Source of the DNA: Artemisia argyi | Taxonomy: Eukaryota; Streptophyta; Magnoliopsida; Asterales; Asteraceae | Direction: 5' to 3' | DNA: 64,000 bases | NCBI GenBank assembly: GCA_030686995.1 | Contig: CM060697.1 | Coordinates: forward strand, 104,345,272-104,409,271 | Shown: in pieces, positions 46,101-57,544 of the stretch | Layout: every line of letters begins with the position of its first letter | How positions within the stretch are numbered: the first letter of the stretch is position 1 | The notes under the pieces: model-generated | What the model saw: only the letters and a program-made list of their open reading frames with translations | The model's database searches: none | Told to the model about the DNA's origin: nothing | Program-made: the position numbers and the translations under genes

Positions 46101-47401
46101 AAAACATGAATGTTTTGGAAAACCTAAATGATTCTCTCTTCGAAGCTGTTATGACCACTGACATTATGTCCATCATTTTACAAACATATTCTGTTCAAGA
46201 CGATGAAAGACTGAGAGCTGAGACCTCCGAAATTGTTTCAAAATATGAAAATGCTCTTATAAAGCTTGAAAAAGAAAATGTGTCATATTTTAAACAACTT
46301 GATCGAAAAAAGGAGGAATGCAAGTATGACAAATTGTCGTATGAGCGTGCCTTAAAGAACATGAAAGAGCAAAATGATCTTTTTAGGGCTCAGCTTGAAA
46401 GTCAAAAAGGAAAGGGTGAGGAAACTAAGTTTGCAAAACCATTGACTTCGGAGAAACCAAATGTTTCAAACACGGTTCAAAAACCAAAAATGTCAATTTC
46501 ACGGTTTGCTCCAAAAGTCGATGAGAAAAAGAATTTGACAAAACCAGTCACTCCAACACCCTTGCCCAAGAAAAGTGAAAATGAAAAGATTGTTGATAAA
46601 GGAAAAGCGGTTGTCGAAACTCCTAAAGTGTTAGCACCTGGCCTTTTTAGGATTAGTCCCACTAATGCGTCTGCCTCCACTTCTAAGACAAATGCGTGCA
46701 AAAAGGATAATTCTAAAGAGTCTAGTGATGCTAAAAAGGACAACAATATAAATCCTAACGCGTGTGCCTTACCTTCTACAGGATTAGAAAGCACCTCTAG
46801 GAGCAGCAGACTAAAGCCTAGGAGCAATACAAGGAACAATAGAGTATCGCCTGTTTCTAAGAGTAGTTGCAAGAATAAAGTTGAAGAAGTAGAAGAACAC
46901 CCTAGGAATTTATCGCTTTGTAATAAGAGACATGTTTCATCTGAATGTAATGTCACAAGTATTGTTTCTAATGCATGTAATGACTCTGTTTGTTTAATAT
47001 GCAAGAAATGTTTAATTAATGATGTTCATGATGAATGTGTTTCTAAGAAGGTGAATGTTATGCCTAAACAGAAGTATGTTCCAAAGGGAACTAGTGCCAG
47101 ATCTAGATCTATAGAAAGATTAGTTGCACGCTTTAGGTCTACCACTAGTAGTCGAATGCCTAGGAACTATCTTAAGTTTTGTATGTGGATTCCGACGGGT
47201 AGAGAGTTCACTCTTAAGGAAGGAAAATTAGAAATAACTCAAGCTAAACAAGTAGCAACTGTCTATGAGTGTGATTCTGCTTTTACTCCTAACCCCATGG
47301 AACCAAATTCAACACGGTTTCCAAATACAAACTCTTCTGTTCTTGGCAGGTTATCGAAATATGTCTTTGGATCGTCGACTCGGGTTGCTCCAAGCACATG
47401 A
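43154..47401 (+). CDS. Sirevirus Gag with long coiled-coil extension, 1415-aa frame
   Basis: ATG at 43154 starts MATQQDIHAAGAENRPPM. Residues ~10-240 are a copia-type Gag (WERVRRICHGTEIGQQD, FINNLPEEWGRYVTIV). A Gln/Asn-rich stretch with NQ-type repeats follows, and a zinc knuckle CFNCQGVGHMARNCP near residue 448. From about 610 to 1120 the sequence is Lys/Glu/Leu-rich and looks coiled-coil. A basic Ser/Lys-rich tail follows. The protease active site (DSG) is not in this frame; it lies in the next ORF, one frame over, and this ORF stops at 47399-47401. The large extension after the knuckle is a known feature of Sireviruses. Whether the frame change is a mutation or programmed is open. Confidence 0.85.
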   Translation: MATQQDIHAAGAENRPPMLEKGGYLPWTSRMLRYIKTKPDGKLMINSITNGPFKPRQVQIEGNPNATPPTQPFVHEQTEADYTEEDKKQIAADDMAMHLIQLGLPREIFAAVDSCETAYAMWERVRRICHGTEIGQQDVENKLLTEWENFTSTKGEQIESYYTRFCTLMNELIRNKLTPRTIATNIKFINNLPEEWGRYVTIVNQTKDLHKVNYDQLYDFLKQNQAEANEVRKERLAKNHDPLALIANTPTPLPVNTQQPSSSSTHNYMQPSCILQPTPVYQQQFYPQQQHVIPQQQYPHFQEPEFTDNDEATAALTQAFAFLTKAFQGRYSTPTNNNQRISSNTRNKQIAQPSFNMGNGGQMVRVYGNQQGYTTGINMGNQNMLNAGNQNAGNQYGQYAGNQMGQFVVNQRGQNVGNQAMGNQNRNVAAPVVGNLGNVNQGNPVKCFNCQGVGHMARNCPTKPNKKDTAYLQKALLLAQKNEAGFQLNAEENDFMALMDDMEDREDIDANCIFMANLQEAKYDTDSDTLPVYDTNAPSEVSNFNSCHNNDIFDMSPHEEQHSEKLAPTYDTYLDTPSSSNTPSATPDVNHNGGFVSQHAENDEETRALFESLLNNCRIEIENVKKVNRDVKAANVKLTAELESYKENVKAFEFHNKRLSELETGYQNSVSREKQLQLKFDTLDVNSFKKIKALNAEISDLQNQLSKQKTAYTNLEKERDELKKDFAKKEDKLLAEIVESEHMIAHLEELVVKSGQSSQTMKMISNQTNPVYHTKHKVALGNNTPSNLKKAQQEQNVLYNGNVIYTKHDPPVVRDSVQTIEHVEESITKMKQKDLKPIDYNKLNKLSGITFVPQKEPSVFSIKRPFSKMFSKKVIVSKSLSKMEQISSNNTFNTSEAREILDDVKKRIQELQNIVASKTTIDINNWHSSFHIEQKKVFENEITIPLNNISARVIHFERAFLKETADFVKDHKSLVNETNDTRENMNVLENLNDSLFEAVMTTDIMSIILQTYSVQDDERLRAETSEIVSKYENALIKLEKENVSYFKQLDRKKEECKYDKLSYERALKNMKEQNDLFRAQLESQKGKGEETKFAKPLTSEKPNVSNTVQKPKMSISRFAPKVDEKKNLTKPVTPTPLPKKSENEKIVDKGKAVVETPKVLAPGLFRISPTNASASTSKTNACKKDNSKESSDAKKDNNINPNACALPSTGLESTSRSSRLKPRSNTRNNRVSPVSKSSCKNKVEEVEEHPRNLSLCNKRHVSSECNVTSIVSNACNDSVCLICKKCLINDVHDECVSKKVNVMPKQKYVPKGTSARSRSIERLVARFRSTTSSRMPRNYLKFCMWIPTGREFTLKEGKLEITQAKQVATVYECDSAFTPNPMEPNSTRFPNTNSSVLGRLSKYVFGSSTRVAPST

Positions 47402-49038
47402 CCGGGAATTTAAAGCTGCTGATCAATTTTGTCTGGAAATTCATGGGAACTGTACGCTTTGGAAATGATCATGTAGCAGCTATCCTGGGTTTTGGAGATC
47501 TTCAGTTTGGGAATTTTTTGATCACTCGAGTTTACTATGTCGAAGGGTTGGGACACAACTTGTTTTCAGTTGGGCAGTTTTGTGATGCAGATTTAGAAGT
47601 TGCATTCAGGAGAAACACGGTTTTTATTAGAAATTTGGTTGGTGATGATCTCTTAACTGGTAATCGTGGTACAAACTTGTATGCCATCGACATCAACCAA
47701 ATGGCTTCTACATCACCAATTTGTCTTATGACAAGGGCAACCGAAACTAAGTCCTGGCTGTGGCATAGACGTTTATCCCATCTCAACTTCGACACGATCA
47801 ACAAGTTAGCCAAAGACAACATCGTCACCGGACTTCCTAAGTTCAAATACACCAAGGAACACCTATGTCCATCATGCGAACAAGGAAAAAGCAAAAGAGC
47901 ATCATATAAACCCAAAACCGTACCTAGTTCGGAAGCAAGGTTACATATGTTGCACATGGACTTATGTGGCCCAATGAGAGTTGAAAGCATTAATGGGAAG
48001 AAGTATATTCTTGTTATTGTTGATGATTATTCAAGATATACTTGGGTAAAGTTTCTGAGATCAAAAGACGAAGCACCAGGCATCATCATCACCTTTCTGA
48101 AGCGTATTCAAGTTCTACTTCAAGCTCCAGTAAGGATTGTAAGAACAGATAATGGCACAGAATTCACTAATCAGGAGTTAAGAACCTACTTTGAAGATGT
48201 TGGAATAACACACCAAACATCAGCTGTTAGAACTCCACAGCAGAATGGGGTAGTTGAAAGAAGAAACAGAACTCTTGTGGAAGCTGCTCGCACAATGCTG
48301 ATCTTTTCTAGTGCACCACTATTCTTATGGGCTGATGCTGTTGCCACTGCTTGTTTCACTCAGAACCGATCCCTAGTACATCCAAGATTCAATAAAACCC
48401 CATATGAGCTAGTGAACAACCGTAAACCTGACATCTCTTACCTTCACGTATTTGGCGCTTTGTGCTATCCGACGAACGACAGAGAAGATCTAGGAAAGTT
48501 GAAAGCTAAGGGTGATATTGGAATCTTCATTGGATATTCAGAAAACTCGAGGGCATTCAGGGTGTATAATCGACGTCTAAAAAGGATAATGGAGACGATG
48601 AATGTGAAGTTTGACGAAATTTCACAAATGGCTTCTGAGAGATACGCTCTAGAACCCGCGCTTAATCCAATGGCTTCTAATCAAAACGGATTAGGACCCG
48701 CACCAAACCAGCAGACTTCTGGACACATCAGTTCAGGACTCGTACCTCAAGGAGCTCAGTCAACAAACACGGATAAACCTTCAGAACAAGAACTGGAAAA
48801 TTTCTTCGAGTTAATGTTTGATGAATATTATGGTGGACCTTCGACAAATGCATCTCAACAACATTCCGCTGCACCCGCTCAAAACCATCAACCACCACCA
48901 CCACCACAGGATGTATCTACCACAATCGAAGCTGAAGCACCAACTACATCAACATCATCTACATCTACTCAAGCAACTCCAGTACTTGAAACTGACATAC
49001 CAAGAGTTGATGAGCAAAACCAAAACGCAAATTTTTAA
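47368..49038 (+). CDS. Sirevirus protease end and integrase, separate frame
   Basis: The frame is open from 47293. The first ATG is at 47398, but coding similarity begins earlier, at WIVDSGCSKHMTG (47368-47406, protease DSG). The integrase part has HRRLSHLNFDTINKLAK, CPSCEQGKSK, HMDLCGPMRV, VDDYSRYTWVKFL, RTDNGTEF and TPQQNGVVERRNRTL, so the HHCC finger and DDE core are recognisable. A low-complexity Pro/Gln/Thr linker follows. The frame ends at a TAA, 49036-49038. After it the same frame stays open through the linker into RT, so this is one in-frame stop. Confidence 0.85.
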   Translation, partial: WIVDSGCSKHMTGNLKLLINFVWKFMGTVRFGNDHVAAILGFGDLQFGNFLITRVYYVEGLGHNLFSVGQFCDADLEVAFRRNTVFIRNLVGDDLLTGNRGTNLYAIDINQMASTSPICLMTRATETKSWLWHRRLSHLNFDTINKLAKDNIVTGLPKFKYTKEHLCPSCEQGKSKRASYKPKTVPSSEARLHMLHMDLCGPMRVESINGKKYILVIVDDYSRYTWVKFLRSKDEAPGIIITFLKRIQVLLQAPVRIVRTDNGTEFTNQELRTYFEDVGITHQTSAVRTPQQNGVVERRNRTLVEAARTMLIFSSAPLFLWADAVATACFTQNRSLVHPRFNKTPYELVNNRKPDISYLHVFGALCYPTNDREDLGKLKAKGDIGIFIGYSENSRAFRVYNRRLKRIMETMNVKFDEISQMASERYALEPALNPMASNQNGLGPAPNQQTSGHISSGLVPQGAQSTNTDKPSEQELENFFELMFDEYYGGPSTNASQQHSAAPAQNHQPPPPPQDVSTTIEAEAPTTSTSSTSTQATPVLETDIPRVDEQNQNANF

Positions 49039-49236
49039 GAAGAACCAACAAATAATTCAAACAATGTTACGTTAGAAGAAGAAGAAGAAGTATTTGAAAA
49101 CCCGTTTGCAACAGACTCTGCAGAATCTTCTTCAAGGTTACAAGAACCATCTACACATTCGTTCAACCAAAGGTACCCTTCTACGTTTCAATGGACAAAA
49201 GACCATCCGTTAGTACATGTTATTGGTGATCCTTCA

Positions 49237-50871
49237 ATGCCAGTTCAGACGAGGAGACAACTTGCCACCGATCTCGAATTGTGCATTTACATTTGCTCAA
49301 TAAGCACCAAAGTACCTAAGAACATTCGGGAAGCAATGGCAGAAAACCCATGGATTGAAGCGATGCAGGAGGAATTTCTTCAATACCTGTTACATGATAG
49401 TTGGGAACTTGTTGAACGACCACTTGATAAACGAGTTCTTGATCTCAAGTGGTTGTGGAAGAACAAACTGGATGAGGAAATGACTGTTATTCGCAACAAA
49501 GCTCGTCTCGTGGCTAAAGGTTATCCACAAGAAGAAGGGATAGATTTCGAGGAATCATTCGCGCCTGTAGCTAGACTTGAAGCAGTCCGGATTTTCTTAG
49601 CCTATGCAGCTCACAAAAACATCACAGTCTATCAGATGGACATTAAGACAGCTTTCTTGAATGGAACTCTGAAAGAAGAAGTGTATGTGAGTCAGCCAGA
49701 GGGATTCATCGACAGAGATCATCCAGACTACGTCTACAAGCTTAAGAAAGCCATTTATGGTTTAAAACAAGCTCCAAGAGCGTGGTATGACGAACTATCA
49801 TCTTTCTTGCTCAAAAACAATTTCTCAAAAGGAACGGTTGATGACACCTTGTTTATCAAAAAGTTCAATGATGACATTTTGATCGTTCAAATTTACGTGG
49901 ACGACATTATTTTTGGATCAACCAATCCTAACCATTCAAAACATTTTGAAAATCTCATGAAAAGCAAATTTGAAATGTCCATGATGGGGGAACTAAAATT
50001 CTTTCTTGGTTTACAAATACATCAATCCCCTCGTGGTATTTTTATCAATCAAGCTAAATATACGATAGAGATTTTGAAAAAACATGGAATGGAAAATTGT
50101 GATTCTGTTGGTACACCAATGGTCACTTCACCAAAAATAGGTGCTGATTTGTCTGGGAAACCCATTGATCCGAAGAAATATCGGAGCATGATCGGTTCTC
50201 TCATGTACCTAACTGCTAGCCGCCCCGATATTCAATTTGCTGTTTGTTTATTAGCACGGTTTCAGGCAAAGCCTACCGAACTTCACCTCAAAGAGGTTAA
50301 ACGGATCTTTCGGTACCTACGAAGCACCATTAACATGGGACTTTGGTATCCGAAGGATTCGGAGTTTAATCTAACAGCATTTTCAGATGCAGACCATGCT
50401 GGTGATCAAGTAACAGCAAAGAGTACATCAGGTGGAGCACAATTTTTGGGTGAAAAGCTTGTAAGCTGGTCTTCAAAGAAACAGGATTGTACTGCACTAT
50501 CAACCGCCGAAGCCGAGTATGTGTCTCTATCTGCGTGTTGTGCCCAAGTTCTTTGGATGCGGACACAGCTCACAGATTATGGCTTCACTTTTGACAGAAT
50601 ACCTATGTATTGTGACTCAAAAAGTGCCATAGCCATCTCGTGCAATCCCGTACATCACTCTAAGACGAAGCATATCAAAGTCCGCTACCATTTCATCAAA
50701 GAACACGTGGAAGAGGGTACTGTTGAATTATTTTTCGTTAAGACTGATTATCAACTCGCCGATCTATTTACTAAAGCCCTTCCAAAAGAAAGGTTTGACT
50801 ATTTAGTTCGACGAATTGGCATGCGAAGCCTAACTCCTGAGGAGCTAGAACGCCTTCTCGAATCTTCTTGA
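49237..50871 (+). CDS. Sirevirus reverse transcriptase and RNase H, 544-aa frame
   Basis: Contiguous in frame with the integrase ORF apart from the TAA at 49036-49038; coding-like sequence runs from 49039. RT shows [49 protein letters not shown] and the catalytic [11 protein letters not shown]. RNase H shows [26 protein letters not shown] and CDSKSAI, ending with [17 protein letters not shown]. The first ATG at 49237 need not be used. No lesion is seen within the domain. Confidence 0.9.
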   Translation: MPVQTRRQLATDLELCIYICSISTKVPKNIREAMAENPWIEAMQEEFLQYLLHDSWELVERPLDKRVLDLKWLWKNKLDEEMTVIRNKARLVAKGYPQEEGIDFEESFAPVARLEAVRIFLAYAAHKNITVYQMDIKTAFLNGTLKEEVYVSQPEGFIDRDHPDYVYKLKKAIYGLKQAPRAWYDELSSFLLKNNFSKGTVDDTLFIKKFNDDILIVQIYVDDIIFGSTNPNHSKHFENLMKSKFEMSMMGELKFFLGLQIHQSPRGIFINQAKYTIEILKKHGMENCDSVGTPMVTSPKIGADLSGKPIDPKKYRSMIGSLMYLTASRPDIQFAVCLLARFQAKPTELHLKEVKRIFRYLRSTINMGLWYPKDSEFNLTAFSDADHAGDQVTAKSTSGGAQFLGEKLVSWSSKKQDCTALSTAEAEYVSLSACCAQVLWMRTQLTDYGFTFDRIPMYCDSKSAIAISCNPVHHSKTKHIKVRYHFIKEHVEEGTVELFFVKTDYQLADLFTKALPKERFDYLVRRIGMRSLTPEELERLLESS

Positions 50872-51439
50872 AAAATGTTTTCAAAACCGCTTCGCTGTAA
50901 ATATTTTTTGAAAAAACAAAATACAAAATTTGAAAAACCAACAAAAACAAAATACAAAAATATAAAATTTCAAAAAATACAAAAACAATATAAAATCAAA
51001 AAATACAAAAATATTCTTCTCACGACATGTCTCTCGTATAAATCAATATTCTGTACGTTTCTAGAAATGTCATTCAACAATGATACGGATATGTACAGAT
51101 GCTTGAGCGGGAGTTCTTATAAATGCTTTTCTAAAAACATGTCGTTTCTCTAAAAGTTTCTTCACAATGGCTTTCGTATACTTCAGTACGAAACCCGGAC
51201 CCTAATGATGACTTCTGATTATATTTCAAATCAAGGACTCGTACGTTCAATGACGAACTCTTTTTCAAAAAAGTTCGAGTCTAAACAAACGAAAAAGATT
51301 TCAAGCATAAACTCGTTTTCAAACAAAATTCTTGAGCACTTTTTCAAGATTGTTCAAAAGATTTCTCAAAATCTCTCAAAATTAGTGCTCAAGATAACTC
51401 CCTCAAAACCCTTAATTAATTTTAAATATGCTATCATTC

Positions 51440-53436
51440 AGGGGGAGTATAAATACAAAAATGTTCCAAATTCATGCGAAATCTGTCTTTCTCTCCAAAA
51501 GCTTTTTCTTAATCAGTTGATATCAAAAATATCACGATATGCTATTTTTGAGGGGGAGAAGACATGATTAAAACGTGATCAAAGATGTTTAAAGATTGTG
51601 GCTGAATCTCAAAAGAGCTCGACTCAGATATTACCAAAGAATTGACGAAGCTTAAATGTCAGTAATCGAAAAGACTTGTCCTGGACGGGTAATAATTTCA
51701 AGCTAGTCTAACTAGTGATGTAAGCGTGTCTCGAATAGGACTTGTCTGAGTAGAGTGTACCATATCGAGAGACTTTCTTTGGACTTGACCAGGACGGGTA
51801 ATAACTTCAAGCTAGTCTAACTAGTGATGTAAGCGTGTCTCGAATCGGTCATGTTCGCTGAAAGTGGATCAATTCAAAAAGTGCAAACTCCTCTCGCATG
51901 TGCAAATTTCTAAAAAATTCATGAGCACATGTGAAGGGGGAGTTCTTCAAAAGAAATGCAAAAACTCTCGAAGTGTCAACAAAATGTGTTTTATATTCAT
52001 AAACACTTTGAGAGATTTTCACAAAAGGTTTTATGGCATGTGATCAACAATAGGATAGTCATGGAGTTATAAGGTGACTAAGGTTAGGGAAAACCGTCCT
52101 ATGATCCGCCAGAGCCGGAGGGATCTACCCAAGGACAAATCCAATAGATTAGAATTTGAAGTCCTTAGGTATGATTGAAAAAAGGAGAAAATGAGAAAGG
52201 AGAAAGAAGGGGTTGAAGAATTAAAAAGAAAAGTTATGAAAAAGGGTGAAAAGAAATAGCCCTCCAAATGTTCAACCTTAGGGCAGACACCGGGTACAAT
52301 TCATATGCTACTGGTTGTTACTAAGGTGACACCGGTATTGAAGACAAAGACGTCATGGACCCAGTGACGCACTGCACTAAACCTTCTTAACCACTCAAGT
52401 TCTCTTAAAAGAGCTTGTTTCATTCTCACGGGGAACCGGCATAATCTATCGACCTGTCTCCTAGAGATGGTTGATATTGAAGCAGGAGACCTCTCCCTAA
52501 TCTCCGCATAGGAAACCAAATGTGCACTTATCTAGTCTAGAGCCCCGAGATTCATCAAAAGATCTCATAGGAACACATGATATTTCTACACTGGTTGTTC
52601 AACATTAAGGACGCCAGATGTAAACTTAAGAGTCCTACGCAGATCTTAGCAATCTGCCAGAACATTTATGAGAGAATTCACATTTGTGATTCTCAATGAT
52701 TGAATGGAAATTCCTGCCAGGGTCAACATCAAGCAGCCCTGACAGCAGGTCACTTCGGTAATTCTTTATGGGTTACGCTTAGTGTTCGCGGTGGTTTCAA
52801 ACGGTCTACAGTCGTGGAGTGATCCCCAGCGACTCACCCAGTCATTGAGCTACTAAGTAGGTCTTGTAAGCTCTCTCGAGAGTATCTGACATGGGAACGG
52901 CCTTGGTAAGGGTTAGAAGGAGTCTTCACAATATGCTGTTGACGATCTCTAATTCTTATCTGTAAGTACCGGATGTTTTATTGCTAACTGTTTATATGCA
53001 GGGACACTTCATCTCCATGGCGACAGATTCCACGTGCTCATACATACATCTGGAAGTTAAAGAAAGCTCCCTCAAAGATCTATTCAACACAAAGTTCAAA
53101 GGAAGATTCTACGCCAATAAGAAGAATCTACAAAGTATAAAGACTAAAGATCAAAGTGTAAGAAAGGGAACTACGTGCATATGAATATCAAAATCCAAAG
53201 ATGTATGAGCATGTTGGAATGGCAAACAACCACCACAGACGCAGAAGTGACGTAAGGCAGATAACTCCACATCACAAAGGAACAAAGAACGATGATAAAT
53301 CAGTTATCAAAGATCACAAAGCATGAAGGAACAAAGACTAAAGACTATTCTACAACGACACACAAAGTTAAAGACAAAGAACACGGAAGACCCACTCACG
53401 TGGAGCATCATTCGAATGACCACCCCTTAGGGGGAG
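51440..53436 (+). other. four polypurine-tract-like AGGGGGAG sites
   Basis: AGGGGGAG stands at 51440-51447, 51551-51558, 51935-51942 and 53429-53436. The last, two bases before the 3' LTR, is the working tract for plus-strand priming. Extra upstream copies of the tract are a reported signature of Sireviruses. Confidence 0.75.
51673..51845 (+). repeat. 64-bp direct repeat, spaced 109 bp
   Basis: The unit GACTTGTCCTGGACGGGTAA... TGTCTCGAAT at 51673-51736 recurs at 51782-51845 with three or so differences. It contains AGCTAGTCTAACTAGT, itself partly palindromic. Confidence 0.85.
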
Positions 53437-53438
53437 AT

Positions 53439-53858
53439 TGTTAGCATTAAAAATATGTATTTAGAAGTGATGGTCATTCTCATACATGTAACTTTGTAAT
53501 GTGTCGTAGATTACAATAGAATAGTCAATGGGCTTATGGTTTGGACTAATCTAATAGGTTATAAGTTATGTATTACAACTAGTCCATACTTAATGTAAAA
53601 GTCCAATCCATGACCAAGCCCATCCAAGCCCATTAGGGTGTTACATCTCTTACTAAATAAACACCTCAAATGAGTCATTTGAGGTGTGTGCTTGTGTGTG
53701 TATTGTGTGTGTTTTTTTATAAAAGTTCTCTTCATCTCTTATCACTATTTCATATAAGTTAACGCCACATATATTATACCAAGTCACCATCTTCTCTTCA
53801 TCTTTACTTCATCTAGTCATTGTATTTGTGTTAAAGTTGATATATCTAAGGTCCTACA
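53439..53858 (+). repeat. 3' LTR (420 bp) of the Sirevirus
   Basis: Equal in length to the 5' LTR and identical except A53656, which turns the TATATAA box into TAAATAA. It is followed by the TSD TTCTT. Confidence 0.95.
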
Positions 53859-56064
53859 TTCTTCCTTGGGGTGATCGGACATAACAAAAACAAGAAGCAT
53901 AATCCATTGATTTTTGAAGATCAAGACATAAACAAGCTCCTTTAGTAATCCTTGTTAGGGTTTTGAAATAAAAACTCAAGGTTTTATAAGTTTTCATCTC
54001 CAAAGCTCACTAATCTTTCAAAGTAAGTGGTCAAACTTTTTTTCATAATTTCTTCAAGTTATTTTCATGATTATATGATTTCCATACAAGATTTCATGCA
54101 TATACTAGTTTATACCACTCTTTTTATACATATATATCTTATAAACTCTAGAAATGGAAGCCCTTGTTAGATCTAGTTGGTTGATGATGTTTAAGAATCC
54201 ATGACACCTTGAGAAGGTGTATGGTAGAAATAGACTAGATTTGTGGTGATTGAAAGTGATTTGGGTGGATTAGAAACTAGTTTGGAACCCTATAATTGAT
54301 TTTTAAACGTATATATTTACCTACTGTCCCGAATCGTCAAATCCAGAAAACTCAGGGGTTTCCGGGTAACTTTGGGCTAGAGATTTAGAAAATACTTTCA
54401 AAAACAAAGCCGTGGGCGAAAGAACGGATTAAAACGGGTTTATAACGAAGGAGATATGATTTTTGCAAGTTTAACGACGAAAACTATTATTTTCTAAAAA
54501 TAGTAAGTTGTCACACGATTTTTATGGGTAAATCGAGGCGTTAGACGTAACCTAGAGGAACCGAACTATCAAAAATATATTAGTATATGTCAATACGATT
54601 CCGGGGATATAAAGAACGTAAAAAACGAGCTTATAACGACCAAGATACAAGCGTTTGAATTTTAGACGATATTAATATTTTCCTTCAGCCCAACACTTGG
54701 AAAATTTTCCAAAGTATTAACCATTTTGCTAAGTCACCAGGTTAAGAGCCATTTTACTCATTGATAAACTCATTTATGGAAAATTTGCATCATTGACAAA
54801 AAGTTAGTTCACCCAGCCTAGTTTTCAAAATATCCAACCGTTTGTCAAAAGGATTTATAACGAATAAATTATGGTTCTTCCAAATTTTCTCGAAAACTGC
54901 CCAGAATCTGCCAAAACAGCCCAAACATCTCACTTCGCGACTATTTATCTTTATGATCGAGACCCGTATGGACAAACTTCAGTTCTATGACTTTTTAGAT
55001 AAGGTGAAAATCTTCCTAAAACTACTGAGCTTCATTTCTAACTACTAATCTTCACTATTTCGCGACTAGTTTTGCGAGACCATTTTGGTCATATTTTCAA
55101 GTTACAAAAAGTATTATTTTGCAACAATAAATTTTATTTTTTTAACTTATGAGTGGTATAGGTATCATGTGCATGTATATTCATTACATCAGTTCGTGAT
55201 CTAAAGTAGATCTATCATTCATATTAGGTTGCGGCTAGTGTTCGCGCCTTATTGTCCCGATCATTTTACCATCATTCTACCATCATATCAGGTGAGTTTT
55301 CATAGCCCCGTTTTTAATTCAATATTTGATTTCAAATCCCACGGGGGAGAATACATTGCATCACTTCTTTTTGTACATGCCAAAGTAGCTAAATTTTCAT
55401 ACATTGCTTAAGTTGCTATCATACCACATTAAGTCCCCTTTATATTATCATGGACCGTTAATTTGCCTTTAAGCGAGAGTGAGTGAATAGATCTATTGAG
55501 GGTGACTCCTCCATTCGTGTTTGGGTTGCTCCAACGGAATTACGAATGCATTTCATGTCTAACATTATTAGAGTGGCTGGTAACCACTCATTTGGGGCGA
55601 AATTCTTATTATGTCTAGCTTCGGGGTCATGAGCTTAAGAGCCAATGTAACTTCATTTTGACATCAAGTCACCCTGCTTTCTACTTATGGCATTGCACAT
55701 ACATTTTAACTTATAACTCTATGGAATTCACCAACTTTATGTTGACCGTTTTAGCGATGTATTTTCAGGTTATTAAGGTAGCTCATGTTGCATACATTTG
55801 GACCTTCATGGAGTCGCAGAGTCGACGCGTCTCACCATATATTTCTACACTTATGAAACGTTTGATCTTGTTGTACTTATTTTACCTAAATTGGCAACAT
55901 CTTTTGGGACCTATGTTTTGTAAACTCTGAATGTTTTAATGATCAAACGCTGTATTTTCTAAACGACACTTTAGGTCGTTCAATATGACTGTAACTGTGA
56001 TGCTATGACAATCACCCCCAGGTATTCTATTCCGCTGCCATTCAGGTATTTTGGGGGTGTGACA

Positions 56065-57458
56065 GATTGGCTTCAGAGCTAAGGTTATAGCGAACTAGGA
56101 TGTATCTTGGACCCTAGACTATAACCACATCATCATATCATCTCATCATTTTATCATAAGTGCATATTCACTACATATGTTGTTTCATGCACACACTGTG
56201 CGAGTTATTTATACCCATATTCGTATATATATATAATTATATTGACCTGGTTCACAAGTAACATGTTTTTAGATACTCGCCCTGTCATCCTTTTACCGGA
56301 TTCCGACATTGAAGATGCCTTGTCATCTTCCACTACCATTGTACCACCAGTTGCACTTACACCACCATTAGCACCATTGATTTGTTATAGGAACGGGGTT
56401 TTCCTATCATTTAGCCCATACTTAGATTGCCATTTGGCAGAGTATTCAGACTTAATCTTAATGGACCTATTAGGATGCTTATTGCAAAGAAGATAGTATG
56501 TTTTCTTTCCTTCACTAGTAGGGCGCTTACTACTCAGGTACTACCACCACCGTCAGCTACTTATTTCACTAATTGGTTGTCCCATAGTGCGTACTTTAGT
56601 TTTACCTCTTAGATGTCATGAGATAGCGCGAAATAGGGTAGTATTCCATTCACTATTATCACCATCACATCTCAGAGACCCTACACCCATATATGACAGG
56701 CCGCTTAAGAAGTAACCACTATTTGACATACCATTACCATCTACCACACGTTACACCACCTTATGGGTTTGAGGTTGGTGAGAGTTTGAGAGCCTCTACT
56801 GCTTGACAACCTACTACTCTTCATCGCTAGACGATGATCTCTAATCATTTGAGATTACCCACGAGTGTTTGGACGATATACTCTGAATAATACCACAAGC
56901 CTCACAGACACAATAAGAATTGCAACAAATCGCCCAAGGGTGGCATCTATCACAAGGACTCTATATTATCTTAGATATGATCGACTCATACCTCCATAAC
57001 ACAATAGACCAAGAAAATGCTTTGAACGGTATTATACCATCATAATGGAACTCATCACAACTCTCCCTTCATTATCAAGTTTGATTACAAAACATTCTAA
57101 GTCGATAATTACATCATTAGTCGCTCTAGCAACACTCCATCGACCAATGTGGTCACATTAGTAGATTTGACATATAATTACAACTTTAGGAAGATGCGAG
57201 TAAGACAATAAGATTAATAAAGACAAAGGTATCTTTACAATTAAATGGTCATGTTGACCAAGATAAAAGTGACTCCCCTAGTTTTCGTGTTTCAGAGATA
57301 ATAACAATTCAAGTAAGTCAAAGCCAAATTAAATTTTTGTACAAATACAAAGATTTCCTGCAAACTTTACGAAGTACGACAAATTATTGAATTTAAATGG
57401 TTGGATTAAAACTCATTTCTGTTTAAGCAACAATCTTCTTGAATTCCCTTTTTCCAAA

Positions 57459-57544
<86 letters not shown>

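Larger units (their letters stand above)
50872..53438 (+). other. long 3' non-coding region of the Sirevirus
   Basis: About 2.56 kb between the pol stop and the 3' LTR. It starts with an A-rich AAAATACAAA tract. Only short ORFs occur, and I see no intact envelope-like gene, which some Sireviruses carry here. A 64-bp unit is present twice (51673-51736, 51782-51845). AGGGGGAG occurs four times. Confidence 0.7.
41580..53858 (+). mobile_element. young Sirevirus-type Ty1/copia retrotransposon, 12,279 bp
   Basis: It is flanked by TTCTT at 41575-41579 and 53859-53863, and the uninterrupted sequence at 62243-62255 shows the empty site. LTRs are 420 bp each, with one difference. The order is LTR, primer site TGGTATCAA (42002), long leader with a 9-mer array, Gag-containing ORF, protease-integrase ORF, RT-RNase H ORF, ~2.56-kb 3' region, polypurine tract, LTR. 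Large size, an extended Gag, [10 protein letters not shown] in RT and several AGGGGGAG tracts fit the Sirevirus lineage. Two coding breaks exist despite the young LTRs. Confidence 0.94.
40633..56064 (+). repeat. left LTR of the gypsy element, split by a Sirevirus insertion
   Basis: Positions 40633-41579 and 53864-56064 together align with 61316-64000. The break is filled by the copia element at 41580-53858, whose TSD TTCTT is part of this LTR. The LTR starts TGTCACAACTCACC and ends GGGGGTGTGACA. Confidence 0.88.

Noticed and set aside
46477..47004. 175-aa minus-strand open frame
   Set aside because: It lies wholly antisense to the low-complexity Ser/Lys-rich tail of the Sirevirus Gag and has a Leu/Ser-rich composition expected of such a shadow.
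50875..51567. Possible envelope-like gene after Sirevirus pol
   Set aside because: Only two short Lys/Ser-rich frames are present, with no signal peptide, membrane segment or coiled coil of the expected size.
55229..55411. 60-aa ORF present twice (also 63613-63795)
   Set aside because: The two copies are simply the same position in the two gypsy LTRs; changes between them do not look coding-constrained.
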